A stretch of 55,000 nt of DNA from Symbiodinium natans (GCA_905221605.1 CAJNDS010000890.1:1106150-1161149), one strand, 5' to 3'. Positions 1 to 10,673 are shown, counted from the first letter of the stretch. Notes: generated from the letters alone by a model not told the origin. Program-made: numbers and translations.

Positions 1-46
1 CGAAAGCTCCAAAAAAAGCAACCCCTTCTGGGCCTAAGAAACGACT

Positions 47-165
47 GTATGGGGGTTTGCGAAGATGCGGGACCCCGAATATAAACCCCATATAAACCCC
101 AAATAGCAGGGTCCCCTTACAGACCCCAAGAAGGTACCCCTAATTTCGAAACCCCCCCCCCCCCC
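47..165. mobile_element. family D element, copy at left edge
   Basis: TATGGGGGTTTGCGAAG … CTAATTTCGAAACCCC; ACCCCAAATAG core shared with the copies at 25.8 and 45.1 kb. Confidence 0.75.
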
Positions 166-247
166 CAGATTACGCACCCTAAACCCTAAACCCTAAACCC
201 TGAACCCTCATGAAACCGTGTATGCACATGGATCTTTAGGGCAGGGC

Positions 248-304
248 CTTCAGCGCCAGCTGCTCCTCAGCCCTTGCAGCCTTGCGAGTTTCCCAGTCCG
301 AGGC
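248..304 (-). CDS. candidate exon, charged helix
   Basis: 57 nt; ASDWETRKAARAEEQLALK. Acceptor CCTGCAG before G, GC donor after AAG. Exon-type flanks. Similar in character to the coiled-coil tail exons 36-37. Confidence 0.55.
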
Positions 305-463
305 CTGCAGGTTGGGTTTAGGGTTTAGGGTTTAGGGTTTAGGGTTTAGGGTTTAGGGTTTAGGGTTGAGGGTTTAGGGTTTAGGGTTTAGGGTTTAGGG
401 GGGAGGGGAGGGCTGAGGGAGGAGGGTTTTAGGCTTAGGGGTTCAGGGTTTCATTTTTTTTTC

Positions 464-473
<10 letters not shown>

Positions 474-509
<36 letters not shown>
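474..509 (+). repeat. G36 homopolymer next to a T-rich run
   Basis: About 36 G after TTTTCTTTTTTTTTT. Confidence 0.9.
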
Positions 510-510
<1 letters not shown>

Positions 511-791
511 GTTCCTTGGGCACCAAATGCGCCCTGAAAGGGCTTATGGCCCATCTACCTTCATCGGAGTCATAAGGTATAGCACCCCCCAACTTGAGGG
601 CTCATGTCATCCCCGAGGTTTCGGTTTGATGCTGGGGTTCAGAGGTCTTAAACCTTGAATGCCTGGACCCGAAAGCAAGATTTACAGGGCTCGGAGTCTA
701 GGCTAAAGAATGGAGGGGTTCAAGGTTCGGGGCTTTCGGGTTTAGCGTTTACGTTTTTTGAGATGCACATGCACTTGAGGCACCTGAGAAA

Positions 792-945
792 TTGCATTCA
801 CCTTTTGCCGGCGCGCAGCTTGTGTCCTTTGGCGTGCACGGCATGCCTGAGCTGTTCTTAGAACAGGTGTCCCAGGAGGGAAGCGCGCAGCTCGCGTTCG
901 AGCTGCGCAGAGCGGGAGCCCAGCTGAGCAGAAGGGACCCCAACC
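792..945 (+). other. open, protein-like island on the plus strand
   Basis: Frame reads AGAQLVSFGVHGMPELFLEQ then VSQEGSAQLAFELRRAGAQL. Good coding look but no splice context or family recognised; could be a captured fragment. Confidence 0.3.
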
Positions 946-1113
946 CTAAACATTATCACAGGCCGTTTACGCACCTAACCCTCGGCAGATACCCTAAACC
1001 CTAGACCCTAGACCCTAAACCACAAACTCTAAAGCCTAAACCCCAAACCCTAAAACCCTCAACCCCAAACCCTAAGGCGATGACGGCGTCCCGGCTGCGG
1101 GCATCACAGAACC

Positions 1114-1259
1114 CTAAGGGTCCATGTACCTAAATAAGGAATACTTGGGCCTTAAAGTACCTCCAAATTTCGGGACTTTAGGGCCCAAGTACATCCCTAA
1201 ACCCTAAACCCTAAACCCTAAACCCTAAACCCTAATCATCAGGTACATGGACCCTTAAG
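1114..1259. mobile_element. MITE-like family A, copy 1, with telomere repeats inside
   Basis: Terminal inverted repeat CTAAGGGTCCATGTACCT / AGGTACATGGACCCTTAAG. The inner part matches the other copies but six CCCTAAA units stand inside it at about 1194-1236. Confidence 0.85.
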
Positions 1260-1269
1260 GAGAAGCGAC

Positions 1270-1320
1270 GTTGCCCAGAAGAGCGGCCGCAGCCTCAGCC
1301 GCCGCTTCATCGGTAGCGAC
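1270..1320 (-). CDS. candidate exon, Ala-rich helix
   Basis: 51 nt; VATDEAAAEAAAALLGN. Acceptor CTCTCAG before G, GT donor. CCCTAAA left and TTTAGGG right. Confidence 0.5.
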
Positions 1321-1340
1321 CTGAGAGGGCTCAGGGTGGA

Positions 1341-1500
1341 CAGGGTTTAGGGTTTAGGGTTTAGGGTTTAGGGTTTAGGGTTTAGGGTTTAGGGTTTAGG
1401 GTTTAGGGTTTAGGGTTTAGGGTTTAGGGTTTAGGGTTCGGGTTTAGGGTTTAGGGTTTAGGTTTTAGGGTTTAGGGTTTAGGGATTCGGGTTTCGGGTG
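1341..1500 (+). repeat. TTTAGGG array, right flank of a candidate exon
   Basis: About 20 heptamers with a few variants (TTCGGG, TTTTAGGG) following the 1.3-kb candidate exon. Confidence 0.95.
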
Positions 1501-2064
1501 TAGGGTGTAGGGCGTAATTAGGGCCACCAACCTTGTTTGCATTTTTGTTGGGAGAGGAGTCCCTCTTGCACTATCTATGTCATCCCTAAACTCCCTAAAC
1601 GCCTGAGATCTAAACCCTAAACCCTAAACAAGGAGACCAGCCTACAGCCCTTGTAGCGTTTGCTTTGAGAAATCCGCTCCTGGGTATCAGAGCTGCAGTC
1701 TTCAGGTTGGATCCCAGGCCTACTTCTGGCTGATGACAAAAGAGGACTCTTGGCTGCACTTAGCAGGGTAGCTAAAAAAAAGGCTAAGGATGTAAAGTTA
1801 AAGTAAAGCACCACAGAGGACTTAGACTTCTGAAGTTCTACGTCCCTAATCCATATAAGCTCGATAAACCCTAAGCCCCCAAGCCGAACGAGCTCTGTAA
1901 AACACAAAATCCCAAACCCCAAGGTACTTGGAGGAACTACTGCAGGTATCGGGGGAATCTCCTACAGCAACTACCCAAGTCAGGCCGTGGAATTCCACCC
2001 CAGGGCCCTAAACCGAAAGGGGTTTAGGGTTTAGGGTTTAGGGTTTAGGGTTTAGGGCCTGCGC

Positions 2065-2115
2065 CAGTACCCTCACCTTTTGCCCAGGACGCCATGCCGT
2101 GCCGGTCCCCCCCTG
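2065..2115 (-). other. weak exon-like island
   Basis: GGPARHGVLGK between a CCACAG acceptor and a GT donor on the minus strand, but the telomere flanks are in the intron-interior orientation, so an exon is doubtful. Confidence 0.2.
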
Positions 2116-2236
2116 TGGCTGCCGAAGTTGTGTGCCATGCTTGGACCCTAAACCCTAAACCCTAAACCCTAAACCCTAAACCCTACTTGGATTTAGTGTC
2201 CTGATTACCCCGCCTCTGGGTTCAGGGTTCAGGGTT

Positions 2237-2342
2237 AGGATGTTCCCTCTTCTACTAACAGTCCTTACCAGGGTTATTCTTGGGAGGGGGCGGGGTACTA
2301 GAATCCCCACTAAGGACGGTTAGTGTAAGGGGGAACATCCCA
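2237..2342. mobile_element. MITE-like family C, copy 1
   Basis: Ends GGATGTTCCC…/…GGGGGAACATCCC with ACTAACAGTCCTTA and TAAGGACGGTTAGT inside. No telomere units in this copy. Confidence 0.85.
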
Positions 2343-2540
2343 AGTTCAGGGTTTTAAGTCGTTTAGGGTTTAGGGTTTAAAGGTTTCAGGGTTTTAAGTT
2401 TCTAGTTTAGGCAGTGGGTTTCAGGGTCGAAGGATCAGGGTCCCGTACGAATCAGAGAAAAGTTGCGCAAGGGTAGGGCAAGCCTTCCTGCAGCTCACCT
2501 TACACATGAACCCTGAATAGGGGCCCACCCGAAACAGTGG

Positions 2541-2640
2541 GGTGTGTGTGTACATGTGTACATATGTATATATATATATATATGTATATGAACATATATA
2601 CATATATACATATATACATATATATGTATATATGTATAGA
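2541..2640. repeat. TA/CATA microsatellite
   Basis: GTGTGTGTACATGTGTACAT then (TA)n/(CATATA)n; similar TA runs at 6360-6420 and 21864-21892. Confidence 0.88.
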
Positions 2641-3088
2641 AACATGAATAACAACAGTAGTACTACAGCATGCAAAAATCAAATAGTTGGGGGCCAAAAC
2701 GTATGCCTTGGGATGTTCCCCCCCCGGTATACCAACAGTCTTTAATGCGGATTGTAATACGTAAACCCTAAACCCTAACCCTAAACCCTAAACCCTAAAA
2801 GGTTGAAGAGAGCCGAAGCACGGCAGAGGGAAACAAGAAAAACAACTGCACCGAATTGCTTGACCTTGGGGAGGCAATGAGCTCTAAAAGTGCTCCTGGC
2901 AGCGTATGGCCCAGGGTTTGCGGTTTAGGGTTTATGATATAGGGCTTAAAACTTCTTAGTGGCTATGTAGCGCGATATATGGCGCATGATTGGATCCCAA
3001 CTTCAGAGTTCATCTCGTCCCCAAGGCAACGCTGCGCTGCGGGATTCTTCCCGCCAGTACAGCAACCCCAGACGGTGACATAGGAGGC

Positions 3089-3264
3089 GGGGCTGAGGGT
3101 TACTTCCACAGTCTTGCTGACATGTTGGCATGGCCGTGATGCAATGAAGTTGCTTTTTGGGTTATAGGGGTTTACGGTATACTACACCAAAAAAGTGCTA
3201 CATGAGCCTTTTGGTAGGGGCTGGGCTGAGGGTTGCTTCCACAGTCTTGCTGACATGTTGGCTT
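3089..3264 (+). repeat. direct repeat pair, about 45 bp
   Basis: GGCTGAGGGTTACTTCCACA + GTCTTGCTGACATGTTGGC at 3091 and 3222 with one or two changes. Confidence 0.85.
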
Positions 3265-3467
3265 TGTCGCCATGCTGGAGAAGGACCCGATGAACCCTAA
3301 AACCTATAAACCTGGAAACCTGTGCGGCAGGTTACACCCCGTAAGCTCACGCCCTCAAAGACCCGAAGCCCCCTAGCACCCGCTAGAACTTTGGTTGCGC
3401 GCTCCGCAGCTCTTTGGAAAGCCGGGGGTAAGTGCAGAAATGCTTGTAGTGTTGAAAGTTCAGGGTT

Positions 3468-3594
3468 GGGATGTTCGCCCTTATACTAACAGTCCTTCGA
3501 TAGGAAGAAACCCTAAACCCTAAACCCTAAACTGAATCTAAACCCTAAATCATAATCCCTACTCAAAACTGTTCGTGTAAGGCGGAACATCCCA
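3468..3594. mobile_element. MITE-like family C, copy 2, telomere repeats in the centre
   Basis: Same ends; CCCTAAA units occupy about 3509-3550 where copy 1 has unique sequence. Confidence 0.82.
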
Positions 3595-3944
3595 AGTTCA
3601 GGGCTTACAACTAGGCTGCCCAGTAACCTCGGCTTAAAAAGGGTGCCTTTTTTTTTTTGCTTAAAGGGGTTTATAAGGGAACCCTAAACCCTAAACCCTA
3701 AACCCTAAACCCTAAACCCTAAACCCCCCCAAAAAGGGAATAAGGGCACTACTGGGCATCCTAGACAAGGTTGAGCCTTAAGAGGGCTTCGGATTCAGGC
3801 TTATTGCAGGTGCTAAGGTTCCACCTAAAGGCTCCGAAAAGGAAGCACTGTTGCTCTGACCCTAAACCCTAAACCCTAAACCCGAAACCCTAAACCCTAA
3901 ACCCTAAGCCCTAACCCGATAACTAACCCAAAAAGGAACTACGT

Positions 3945-3972
3945 GCCATGGAGCCCGGGAAGAGCTCCATGG
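3945..3972. repeat. perfect 9-bp hairpin
   Basis: CCATGGAGC and GCTCCATGG around CCGGGAAGA. Confidence 0.85.
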
Positions 3973-4130
3973 TTGAGGGTTTAAGGTGATTGGATAAACC
4001 CTAAACCCTAGACCCTAAACCCTAAACCCTAAACCCTAGCCCTAAACCCTAAGCCCTAAGCCCTAAGCCCTAAACCCTAAACCCTAAACCCTAAACCCTA
4101 AACCCTAAACCCGAAAACCCTAAACCCTAG

Positions 4131-4237
4131 GCCCCGGCTTTCTCTAGGAGCCGCAGGCTCTTGCGCGTGGGCTCGGGCGCCTTTTTCGGCTCCCCTCGCC
4201 GCGCCGGCGCTGGGGCCGGCGATTCGGTCTTCTCCGG
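4131..4237 (-). CDS. candidate exon, Pro/Lys-rich
   Basis: Frame reads VSLPPEKTESPAPAPARRGE then PKKAPEPTRKSLRLLEKAG. Exon-type telomere flanks; ends uncertain. A second frame is also open, so the reading is tentative. Confidence 0.42.
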
Positions 4238-4665
4238 GGGGAGGCTCACCCAGACTCCTCCTCCGGGGATTGGGGGGTTTAGGGTTTAGGGTTTAGGGTT
4301 TATATGGTTGAGTTCGGGTTTAGGGGGTTTTGGGTTCAGGGTTGGGGGTCTGGATAGGTTTAGGCTCTGTAGAGGCTTCGGGGTGAAGCGGATTTACGTT
4401 TAGGGTTTAGGGTTGTTGCCACCTACTCCTTCCCAAAGAGCCCAATGCCGCAATGCCCCTTAACTACGGAAAAGACATCGCGACATGGAGCCCCATATCG
4501 CTTGAGATTACAGTAAGCTCAGACTCCTCACTTCTTTTATGGGGTATTCGAGCATTTAGGGCTTGGGGACTTTGGGGTCTGCAGGGCAGGGTTCAGTAAA
4601 CCCTGACCCTGAACCCTCAACCCTAAACCCTAAACCCTAGAACCCTACTCTTTAAAGAACCACAG

Positions 4666-4701
4666 GCGCACAACCACGAGCTGTCCTTCGCTTTCCGGAG
4701 C
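4666..4701 (-). CDS. candidate exon
   Basis: 36 nt; APESEGQLVVVR. Acceptor GCTCAG, TTTAGGG (right) and CCCTAAA (left) flanks. The donor is not clear. Confidence 0.4.
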
Positions 4702-4762
4702 CTGAGCAGGAAGGCAGAAGGAGCTTGGGGTTTAGGGTTTAGGGCTAGGGTTTAGGGTGTTT

Positions 4763-4848
4763 AGGGTGTTTAGGGTGTTTAGGGGGTTTAGGGGGTTTAG
4801 GGGGTTTAGGGGGTTTAGGGGGTTTAGGGGGTTTAGGGGGTTTAGGGT
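4763..4848 (+). repeat. variant array (TTTAGGGGG)n
   Basis: Seven or more 9-mers with five G, preceded by three TTTAGGGTG units. Confidence 0.92.
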
Positions 4849-4878
4849 TTAGGTATAGGAGTCTATAGGTTCACTGGC

Positions 4879-4932
4879 CTTGGCAGCCCGCTTCTGCCGC
4901 TTCGCCGGCGGCTCGCCTGGAGGAGCCGACGC
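4879..4932 (-). CDS. candidate exon with nuclear-localisation-like basic run
   Basis: 54 nt; ASAPPGEPPAKRQKRAAK. Acceptor CGCGAG, GC donor. AKRQKR is NLS-like, fitting a nuclear protein; phase 0 as for the neighbouring candidates. Confidence 0.5.
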
Positions 4933-5286
4933 CTCGCGGAAGTAACGCGGGTTTAGGGTTTAGGGTTTAGGGTTTAGGGTTTAGGGTTTAGGGCGCTAGA
5001 AACCCGGAACAGGACACGAAATGAGGTGCCCTGCTGCCAACAACTTTGGAAAGCTCTACGACCCCCTAAAACCCTAAGACCCCAAGACCCTAGACCTAAA
5101 CCCTAAACCCTAAACCCGAAACCCAAAACCCTAAACCCCAAACCCCAAACCCTAAACCCTAGACCCAAAACCCTAACCCGAAACCCTGAACCCCACACTT
5201 CAACGCCTAATCGGGCCTGGGATTTGGGTATCTTAGACATGAGAGGCTGCGGAGGCCCTAAATGAATGCCAAACCCATAAGCCTGG

Positions 5287-5400
5287 TCAAGGGTTTAGGG
5301 TTTAGGGTTTAGGGTTTAGGGTTTAGGGTTTAGGGTTTAGGGTTTAGGGTTTAGGGTTTAGGGTTTAGGGTTTAGGGTTTAGGGTTTAGGGTTTAGGGTG
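5287..5400 (+). repeat. TTTAGGG array
   Basis: About 16 perfect heptamers; followed at 5524-5606 by a facing CCCTAAA array, again an inverted pair. Confidence 0.95.
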
Positions 5401-5623
5401 TCGGGTGTAGGGTTTAGGAAACCTTCAGAACCCAAGACCTGCTTTTCTGTGGCTTTCCTACGCATCCTAGCACGGGCTTTAGAGTAATAGCCTACGAAAA
5501 GTAGGTTATGGGTTCTCAAGGTTAACCCTAAACCCTAAACCCTAAACCCTAAACCCTAAACCCTAAACCCTAAACTCTAAACCCTAAACCCTAAACCCTA
5601 AACCCCTACCTCCGACCCGCCGC

Positions 5624-5680
5624 CTCGCTCACGGGGGCTCGCCCTGGCGCTTTGGCGGCGACAGCGGCCGCAGCCGGCAC
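5624..5680 (-). CDS. candidate exon, Ala/Pro/Lys repeat copy 2
   Basis: 57 nt; VPAAAAVAAKAPGRAPVSE. Acceptor CCTAAG, GC donor after GAG. Exon-type telomere flanks on both sides. Confidence 0.55.
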
Positions 5681-6378
5681 CTTAGGGATTCTGGGTTTAG
5701 GGTTTAGGGTTCAGGGTTTAGGGCTAGGGTTTAGGGTTTAGGGTTTAGGGTTTAGGGTTTAGGGTTTAGGGTTTAGGGTTTAGGGTTTAGGGTTTAGGGT
5801 TTAGGGTTTAGGGTTTAGGGCTTCGGGCTTCGGGCTTAGGGTTTAGGGTTTCGGGTTTCGGTTCCAGGGTTTAGGGGTTTAAGGGTTTAGGGGTTTAGGG
5901 GTGTAGGGCTAGGGTTTAGGGTGGTTAGGGCTTGGGGTTTAGGCAAGGCTCAGGAGGCTTATACAGGGCTGAGGTGAGCCCAGTCACTTTAAGGACCATT
6001 CCTCGCAACCATTCCTCGCATCCATGAGATAAGATCGAAAGAATAGTCCGCAACACCCCTAAACCCTAAACCCTAAACCCTAACCTTAAAACCAACAATA
6101 AAAGGATGGCATTGAATTGGGGAGTGTCTTTGGGTGTGAGCTGAGGCTGCAACCCTGAACGCGCCCGAAACCCTGGGGTTCATTATGGGTTCATGATGGG
6201 TGCAGGGTTTAGGGCTTAGGGCTTAGGGCCTAGGGTTTAGGGCTTTGTTCTGACTCTCTAGAAAAAGGAAATCAGAATTGCTGCTACGCTTACCCTAAAA
6301 AATAAGTACATGGCCAGCTCGCCCCCTGTGATCTCACAATTTTTTAGCTTTATATTCGTACATATATCTATATCTATG

Positions 6379-6421
<43 letters not shown>

Positions 6422-6600
6422 GCAAATGAAGGACACCCAAAAAAATCTGAAGCCTCGACCAAAGTGTTCAGCACCTTCGGTGTTTTTGTACGAGTGGGGG
6501 AGGGAGATTGGGGTTTTGGGGTTGGGGGTTTAGGGTTTCGGGGTTTAGGCGTTTAGGGGTTTAGGGGTTCAGGGCTACCAGCGAGCTGAACACCCCCGAC

Positions 6601-6657
6601 CTCGCTGGCCGGCGCTTTCCCCGCCGCCTTTGCAGGGGCCGCTGCCGCGACGGGCCC
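6601..6657 (-). CDS. candidate exon, Ala/Pro/Lys repeat copy 1
   Basis: 57 nt; GPVAAAAPAKAAGKAPASE. Acceptor CAACAG, GT donor. Same length and similar text as the exon at 5624-5680, so an exon duplication is likely. Confidence 0.5.
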
Positions 6658-7039
6658 CTGTTGAAGTGGGGGTCTGTTGAGAGGTTGAGGTGGCGCACTG
6701 CCCCAGACCTTAAGCCCCCGTAAACCCTAAACCACAAAGCGACACCCGATATCCTCCAGCACATTCGAGCGGAGTGCCGAATAGAGAGACTTCAGGAACA
6801 TGGCTCTAGGTGCCCAAGACATGGGCCCGCATCATAAGGTTTCTGCCCTTAGCACAAACACTGCTCAGCACTTAACTATTTTCCCTGTGCACCGAAGCTG
6901 TGCTTTGCATTCCACGTGGCGTAGATGAGAGAATAGGGTTGTGCACACTCCTCTGTGCCTCACATGCAGTCATTGGCCGGCGGGGGCGTCGACGCCGGAT
7001 AAACCGACACCGTCTCCCCCTCCATACTCATATAGAAAA

Positions 7040-7210
7040 AAAAGGAGGTCAAGGGTCACCGACATCGCAAGTGACGGGGATTGCCCATCTTCATCAGACA
7101 TCTTTTTGGCGGACCCATCGCCAGTCTCACGGACCCCTCCAGTGCCGAAGTGAATGGCAAGATCGGAGATCTGCCGGAAATCCTCCGGATTTCTGCAGAT
7201 GTGTGCGGAT
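7040..7210 (-). other. open, protein-like island
   Basis: Minus frame RNPEDFRQISDLAIHFGTGG then VRETGDGSAKKMSDEDGQSP is open across the non-repeat island; the plus strand is open as well. No family recognised. Confidence 0.25.
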
Positions 7211-8401
7211 TGTCATCCCCAACCCCTAAACCCTAAACCCTAAACCCTAAACCCTAAACCCTAAACCCTAAACCCTAAACCCTAAACCCTAAACCCATCC
7301 AGAATGGCGCGTACAAGGCAGACCTCGGATCATTTCGGGCCTCTCCATCATCCGTTCATCCCTAACACCTTAGCACTGGTATGTAAGACCCCAAACCCTA
7401 AACCCTAAACCCTAAACCCTAAACCCTAAACCCTAAACCCTAAACCTTAAATTCTAAACCCTAAGCCAACCCCAAATCCCTTTGCCGTTACACTACTACA
7501 GCTTACCGCATTGATGGTTTAGATTCTCGTAGCCTAAGTATCTGAAAGGGTCCCTGGCAGGAGAGGGTAAATACCCGACCATGAACTCGCTCGAGGACCC
7601 TACACCCCAACCCCGCCCCCACCCTGAACCCTAAACCCTATAAGCCCTATAAACCCTAAACCCTAAACCCTAAACCCTAAAAAAACCCTAAACCCTAAAC
7701 ACTAAAAAAACCCTAAACCCTAAACCCTAAACCCCCCCTACCCACCACCAAAACGACGCAGGAACCCTCTAAAGCCCTCAAGCCCGGCACTCTCGACCAG
7801 CAGTTTCGAAACTATGAAAACCTGAACAAGCTAAACCCTAAACCCGATACCCTAAACCCTAAACCCCCCCTTAAACATCCGGCGCATCTGCCTTCTTACC
7901 CTAGAACGAACAGAAACCCTAAACCCTAAACCCTAAACCCTAAACCCTAAACCCTAAACCCTAAGCTTGAATAAGCTTCCCCTAAACCCTAAGCTTGAAT
8001 AAGCTGCATCAGCCCTACACTCGAAAACCTCAGTCCCGAAGTCCAAAACAGCCGGCAAGCACCCTAAACCGTAAACCTTAGGGTTTCGGGTTTCGGGTTT
8101 CGGGTTTAGGGTTCAGGGTTTAGGCTAAAACCCTACACCCCCAGACCCATCCTCAAAACCCAACAAATCTCAAATCCTTAGACTTCAGGGCTTAGGGTGG
8201 AGGGATGAGGGCATAGCCTAACCCTAGACCACCCTCAACCCAATGGGCCCCAATATCCCCAGTCCAGAGCAACCGAAACCACTTGAGGACCCCTAAACCC
8301 GAAACCCTAAACCCGAAACCCTAAACCCCAAACCCCAAACCCCAAACCCTAAACCCTAAGCCCTATAAAACCCCAACTCCTACACCCCAGCAACTCCAAG
8401 C

Positions 8402-8431
8402 CTGGGCTTTCGGGGCCGCGGAGCTGGCCGC
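8402..8431 (-). CDS. candidate exon, Ala/Ser linker
   Basis: 30 nt; AASSAAPKAQ. Acceptor AGCCAG before G, GC donor, CCCTAAA-type left and TTTAGGG right flanks as for the RAD54 exons. Low complexity, so judged mainly on flanks. Confidence 0.45.
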
Positions 8432-8570
8432 CTGGCTTCAGGATGCAGGCTTTGGGGGGGTTTAGGGTTTAGGGTTTAGGGTTTTGGGTTTAGGGTTCAA
8501 GGTGTAGTAATTAGGGTTTAGGGTTTAGGGTTTGGGGTTTAGGGTCGTCAAATGAACGCTTCGATTTGCA

Positions 8571-8900
8571 GTGCAGGATAAGCCCATAGCCCTCAATCTA
8601 CTTGGGCTTTTAGGGTCTTTGCAGAAGCGTGCCGCCCCCAAACAGAGAGAAAAGATCGCTTGACAAGCTTCCTCCTTTCATAGTCAAAGCACATGCGAGC
8701 TTGGGGGCACAACCTTGCGTGACTAGGAATTTGGCTGTCCGTCGACACCCTGAAGACGTCGCAGAGACACCAACGTTAGCAAATGTGCCGGTATGAAACA
8801 GCACAGGGAATGCGGGCACTAATGATCTCTAATCAATGTTCCCAGTTTCTGATTTTCCGTCAGTTTGTGAGGTGACCTGTTGGGGTGTAGAGGTCAGCTT
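8571..8900. other. unassigned single-copy-looking island
   Basis: About 330 bp without telomere repeats. Short open frames on both strands, none convincing. Nothing else seen. Confidence 0.3.
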
Positions 8901-8955
8901 AAAAATCTTCTGTGGCTTGCAAGCCCTAAACCCTAAACCCTAAACCCGCTGTGGC

Positions 8956-9042
8956 GCGGCTCTTCACGCTGTATCCCATCTTTTCGGCTTCTGGCGTAAG
9001 GTCCTGAACCCCAAAGGTCTTGCAGCCTTTTCGCTGCAGGTC
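8956..9042 (-). CDS. candidate exon (RAD54 tail or neighbouring gene)
   Basis: 87 nt; DLQRKGCKTFGVQDLTPEAE then KMGYSVKSR. Acceptor CCCCAG before G, GC donor after CGC. CCCTAAA flank on the donor side. A decayed copy of its first half stands immediately upstream (9064-9110). Good coding character, family not recognised. Confidence 0.6.
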
Positions 9043-9059
9043 CTGGGGATCTACAAGGT

Positions 9060-9110
9060 CTAAGGGTCATGAACCCCAAAGGTATTGCAGCCTTCTAGCT
9101 GCGGGAGGTT
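9060..9110 (-). pseudogene. decayed duplicate of the 9.0-kb exon
   Basis: GCAGCTAGAAGGCTGCAA and ACCTTTGGGGTTCATGACC repeat the neighbouring exon's GCAGCGAAAAGGCTGCAA and ACCTTTGGGGTTCAGGACC, with a stop (TAG) inside, 61 nt upstream. A partial tandem exon duplication. Confidence 0.65.
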
Positions 9111-9445
9111 ATTGACACGGTCTATGGACGGTCTACCCTAAACCCTAAACCCTAAACCCTAAACCCTAAACCCTAAACCCTAAACCCTAAACCCTAAACC
9201 CCAAACCCTAAACCCTAAACCCTAAGCCCCAAACCCTGAACCCTAAACCCTAAACCCAAAACTAAACCCAAAACCCTAAACTACGTGCTTCCGGACGAGG
9301 CTGAGGCTGATGGCATGCAGAGTCCAAAGCATGATGATGCTGTGCTCTGACTGTCCGTGTCCTAGTTCAAGGGTTTAGGGTTGAGGGTTTAGGGTTTAGG
9401 GTTCGGGGGGTTTAGGGTTTAGGGGGTTTAGGGTTTAGGGCTCAT

Positions 9446-9560
9446 GGTTGGGATTGTATAAAAAGAAGATTCCTTATTGGGTTAAAGTATAAAAAACAAA
9501 CTTCTACTCCTGATGGGGTTTAAGTATAAAAAATGGACTTCTATTCCTTATTGGGTTGAG
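9446..9560 (+). repeat. about 43-bp tandem repeat, three copies
   Basis: GTATAAAAA..ACTTCTATTCC + TTATTGGGTT units with point changes. Confidence 0.85.
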
Positions 9561-10101
9561 GCACCCTTAAAGATGTGAAATGTTGCCCAACTCTGACAAA
9601 GTGTCCATGAGCTCCTTGAAGCACTCACCGAGCTTCTGGCTCATTTGGTCTTCGGTCAGGAGCTTCCCGTCCGTCCGGCAGAGGAGCACGTTGCCTAGTT
9701 CATAGTTGGGCTAGTAACCCTAAACACTAAACCCTAAACCCTAAACAAAAAAATGTCACCCAGCCATGACAGAGTTGCGCCGGTTGTCAGGGTCCACTTG
9801 AGCCGTGATGTGCTCCTTGATGACTTAGCTTTGGAGTAGACCCTGGAAAAAAGTACATGTGTAGGGTTTAGGGTTTAGGGTCTAGGGTCTAGGGTTTAGG
9901 GTTTAGGGTACTGTACATACTTTTTAGGTTTAAGTAGCTATTATAGGAACCCAGAACCAAAAAAAAAGTATTAACGTGTAGTACTCCAAAACCCAGTCCT
10001 TGATGAGATTCAAGAGGGTGTTCTTGGGGTACCTAGAACTGAACGTGGAACCCTAGCAGAGATTAGAATTTCAGCTGTTACCTCAGGAATTACAGTAACC
10101 C

Positions 10102-10141
<40 letters not shown>

Positions 10142-10673
10142 ATTCCCAAGAATCCCTCAGGCTATACTCCCCTTAGAACCTTAATGAAAAATATCATTTT
10201 AAATTTCCTCTTAGGTTTTTTCTGAACAAAATTTTTAAAAGAAAAAAGGGGGATATAGAAGGTACGGCAAGTTGTAGACCTCCTCCCCGGCCATGTTTCG
10301 CCCCAAGACTGTGCACGTCTCTTTCTTCGAGCTCACCTTGCTTGCTCTTTTATACCCCCCGCAATAAAGGCTTAACTTTCAGCTCCATATGAATATGAAG
10401 TTAGAGGAACCCTGAACTTGTAAAGACCCTAAACCCTAAACCCCAAAAACCCTAAACCCTACACCCTAGAGATAAAGTTGTAGTAAAGTCCCACCTAGTC
10501 ACGTCCAGAGTGATGATGAGGTCAGCCTTTGCAGCGGGTGGCGGGCTGTACTTGTACACGTCATAAGAGGGATTGTCGTGGAAGAGGGGGTCCCTTTCCT
10601 CAGTCGCCAAAAAGCGTACACTTTCAGTTCTATAGGGGACTGTAGTATCCCCAAAAGTGTAAAGTGTACTCAT
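9539..10673 (-). CDS. multi-exon gene of unknown function
   Basis: Starts ATG 10673 (MSTLYTFGDTTVPYRTES) just behind the oxygenase gene. Exon a runs to about 10484 (…ADLIITLDVTRW, GA donor); exon b about 10331-10267 (VSSKKETCTVLGRNMAGEEV then YNLP); exon c about 10032-9975 (YPKNTLLNLIKDWVLEYY); exon d about 9820-9760 (IKEHITAQVDPDNRRNSVM); exon e about 9710-9579 (NVLLCRTDGKLL, TEDQMSQKLGECFKELMDTL, then SELGNISHL and a TAA stop). Exons a-b-c join in frame with GA/GT donors and AG before G. Exon d has a stop in frame just upstream and its acceptor is unclear; d to e keeps frame only with a one-base displaced cut. I do not recognise the protein. Introns carry a family G element, an A38 run and some telomere repeats. 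Confidence 0.6.
10103..10140 (+). repeat. A38 homopolymer
   Basis: 38 A in the intron between exons b and c of the unknown gene; possible remains of a retroposon tail on the plus strand. Confidence 0.85.
10160..10261. mobile_element. family G element, copy 1
   Basis: CTATACTCCCCTTAGAACC … AAGGGGGATATAGAAGG, AT-rich centre with TTTCCTCTTAGG. The ends are imperfect inverted repeats. Confidence 0.8.

Larger units (their letters stand above)
2116..4130. other. repeat-rich stretch without a firm gene
   Basis: Family C copies 1 and 2, a direct-repeat pair, TA microsatellite, CCCTAAA arrays and a hairpin at 3945. Small unassigned islands at 2800-2900 and 3330-3440. Confidence 0.6.

Noticed and set aside
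7040-7229. Plus-strand 109-codon and 70-codon ORFs
   Set aside because: The region is open on both strands; neither reading has a family match, so only an unassigned island is reported.
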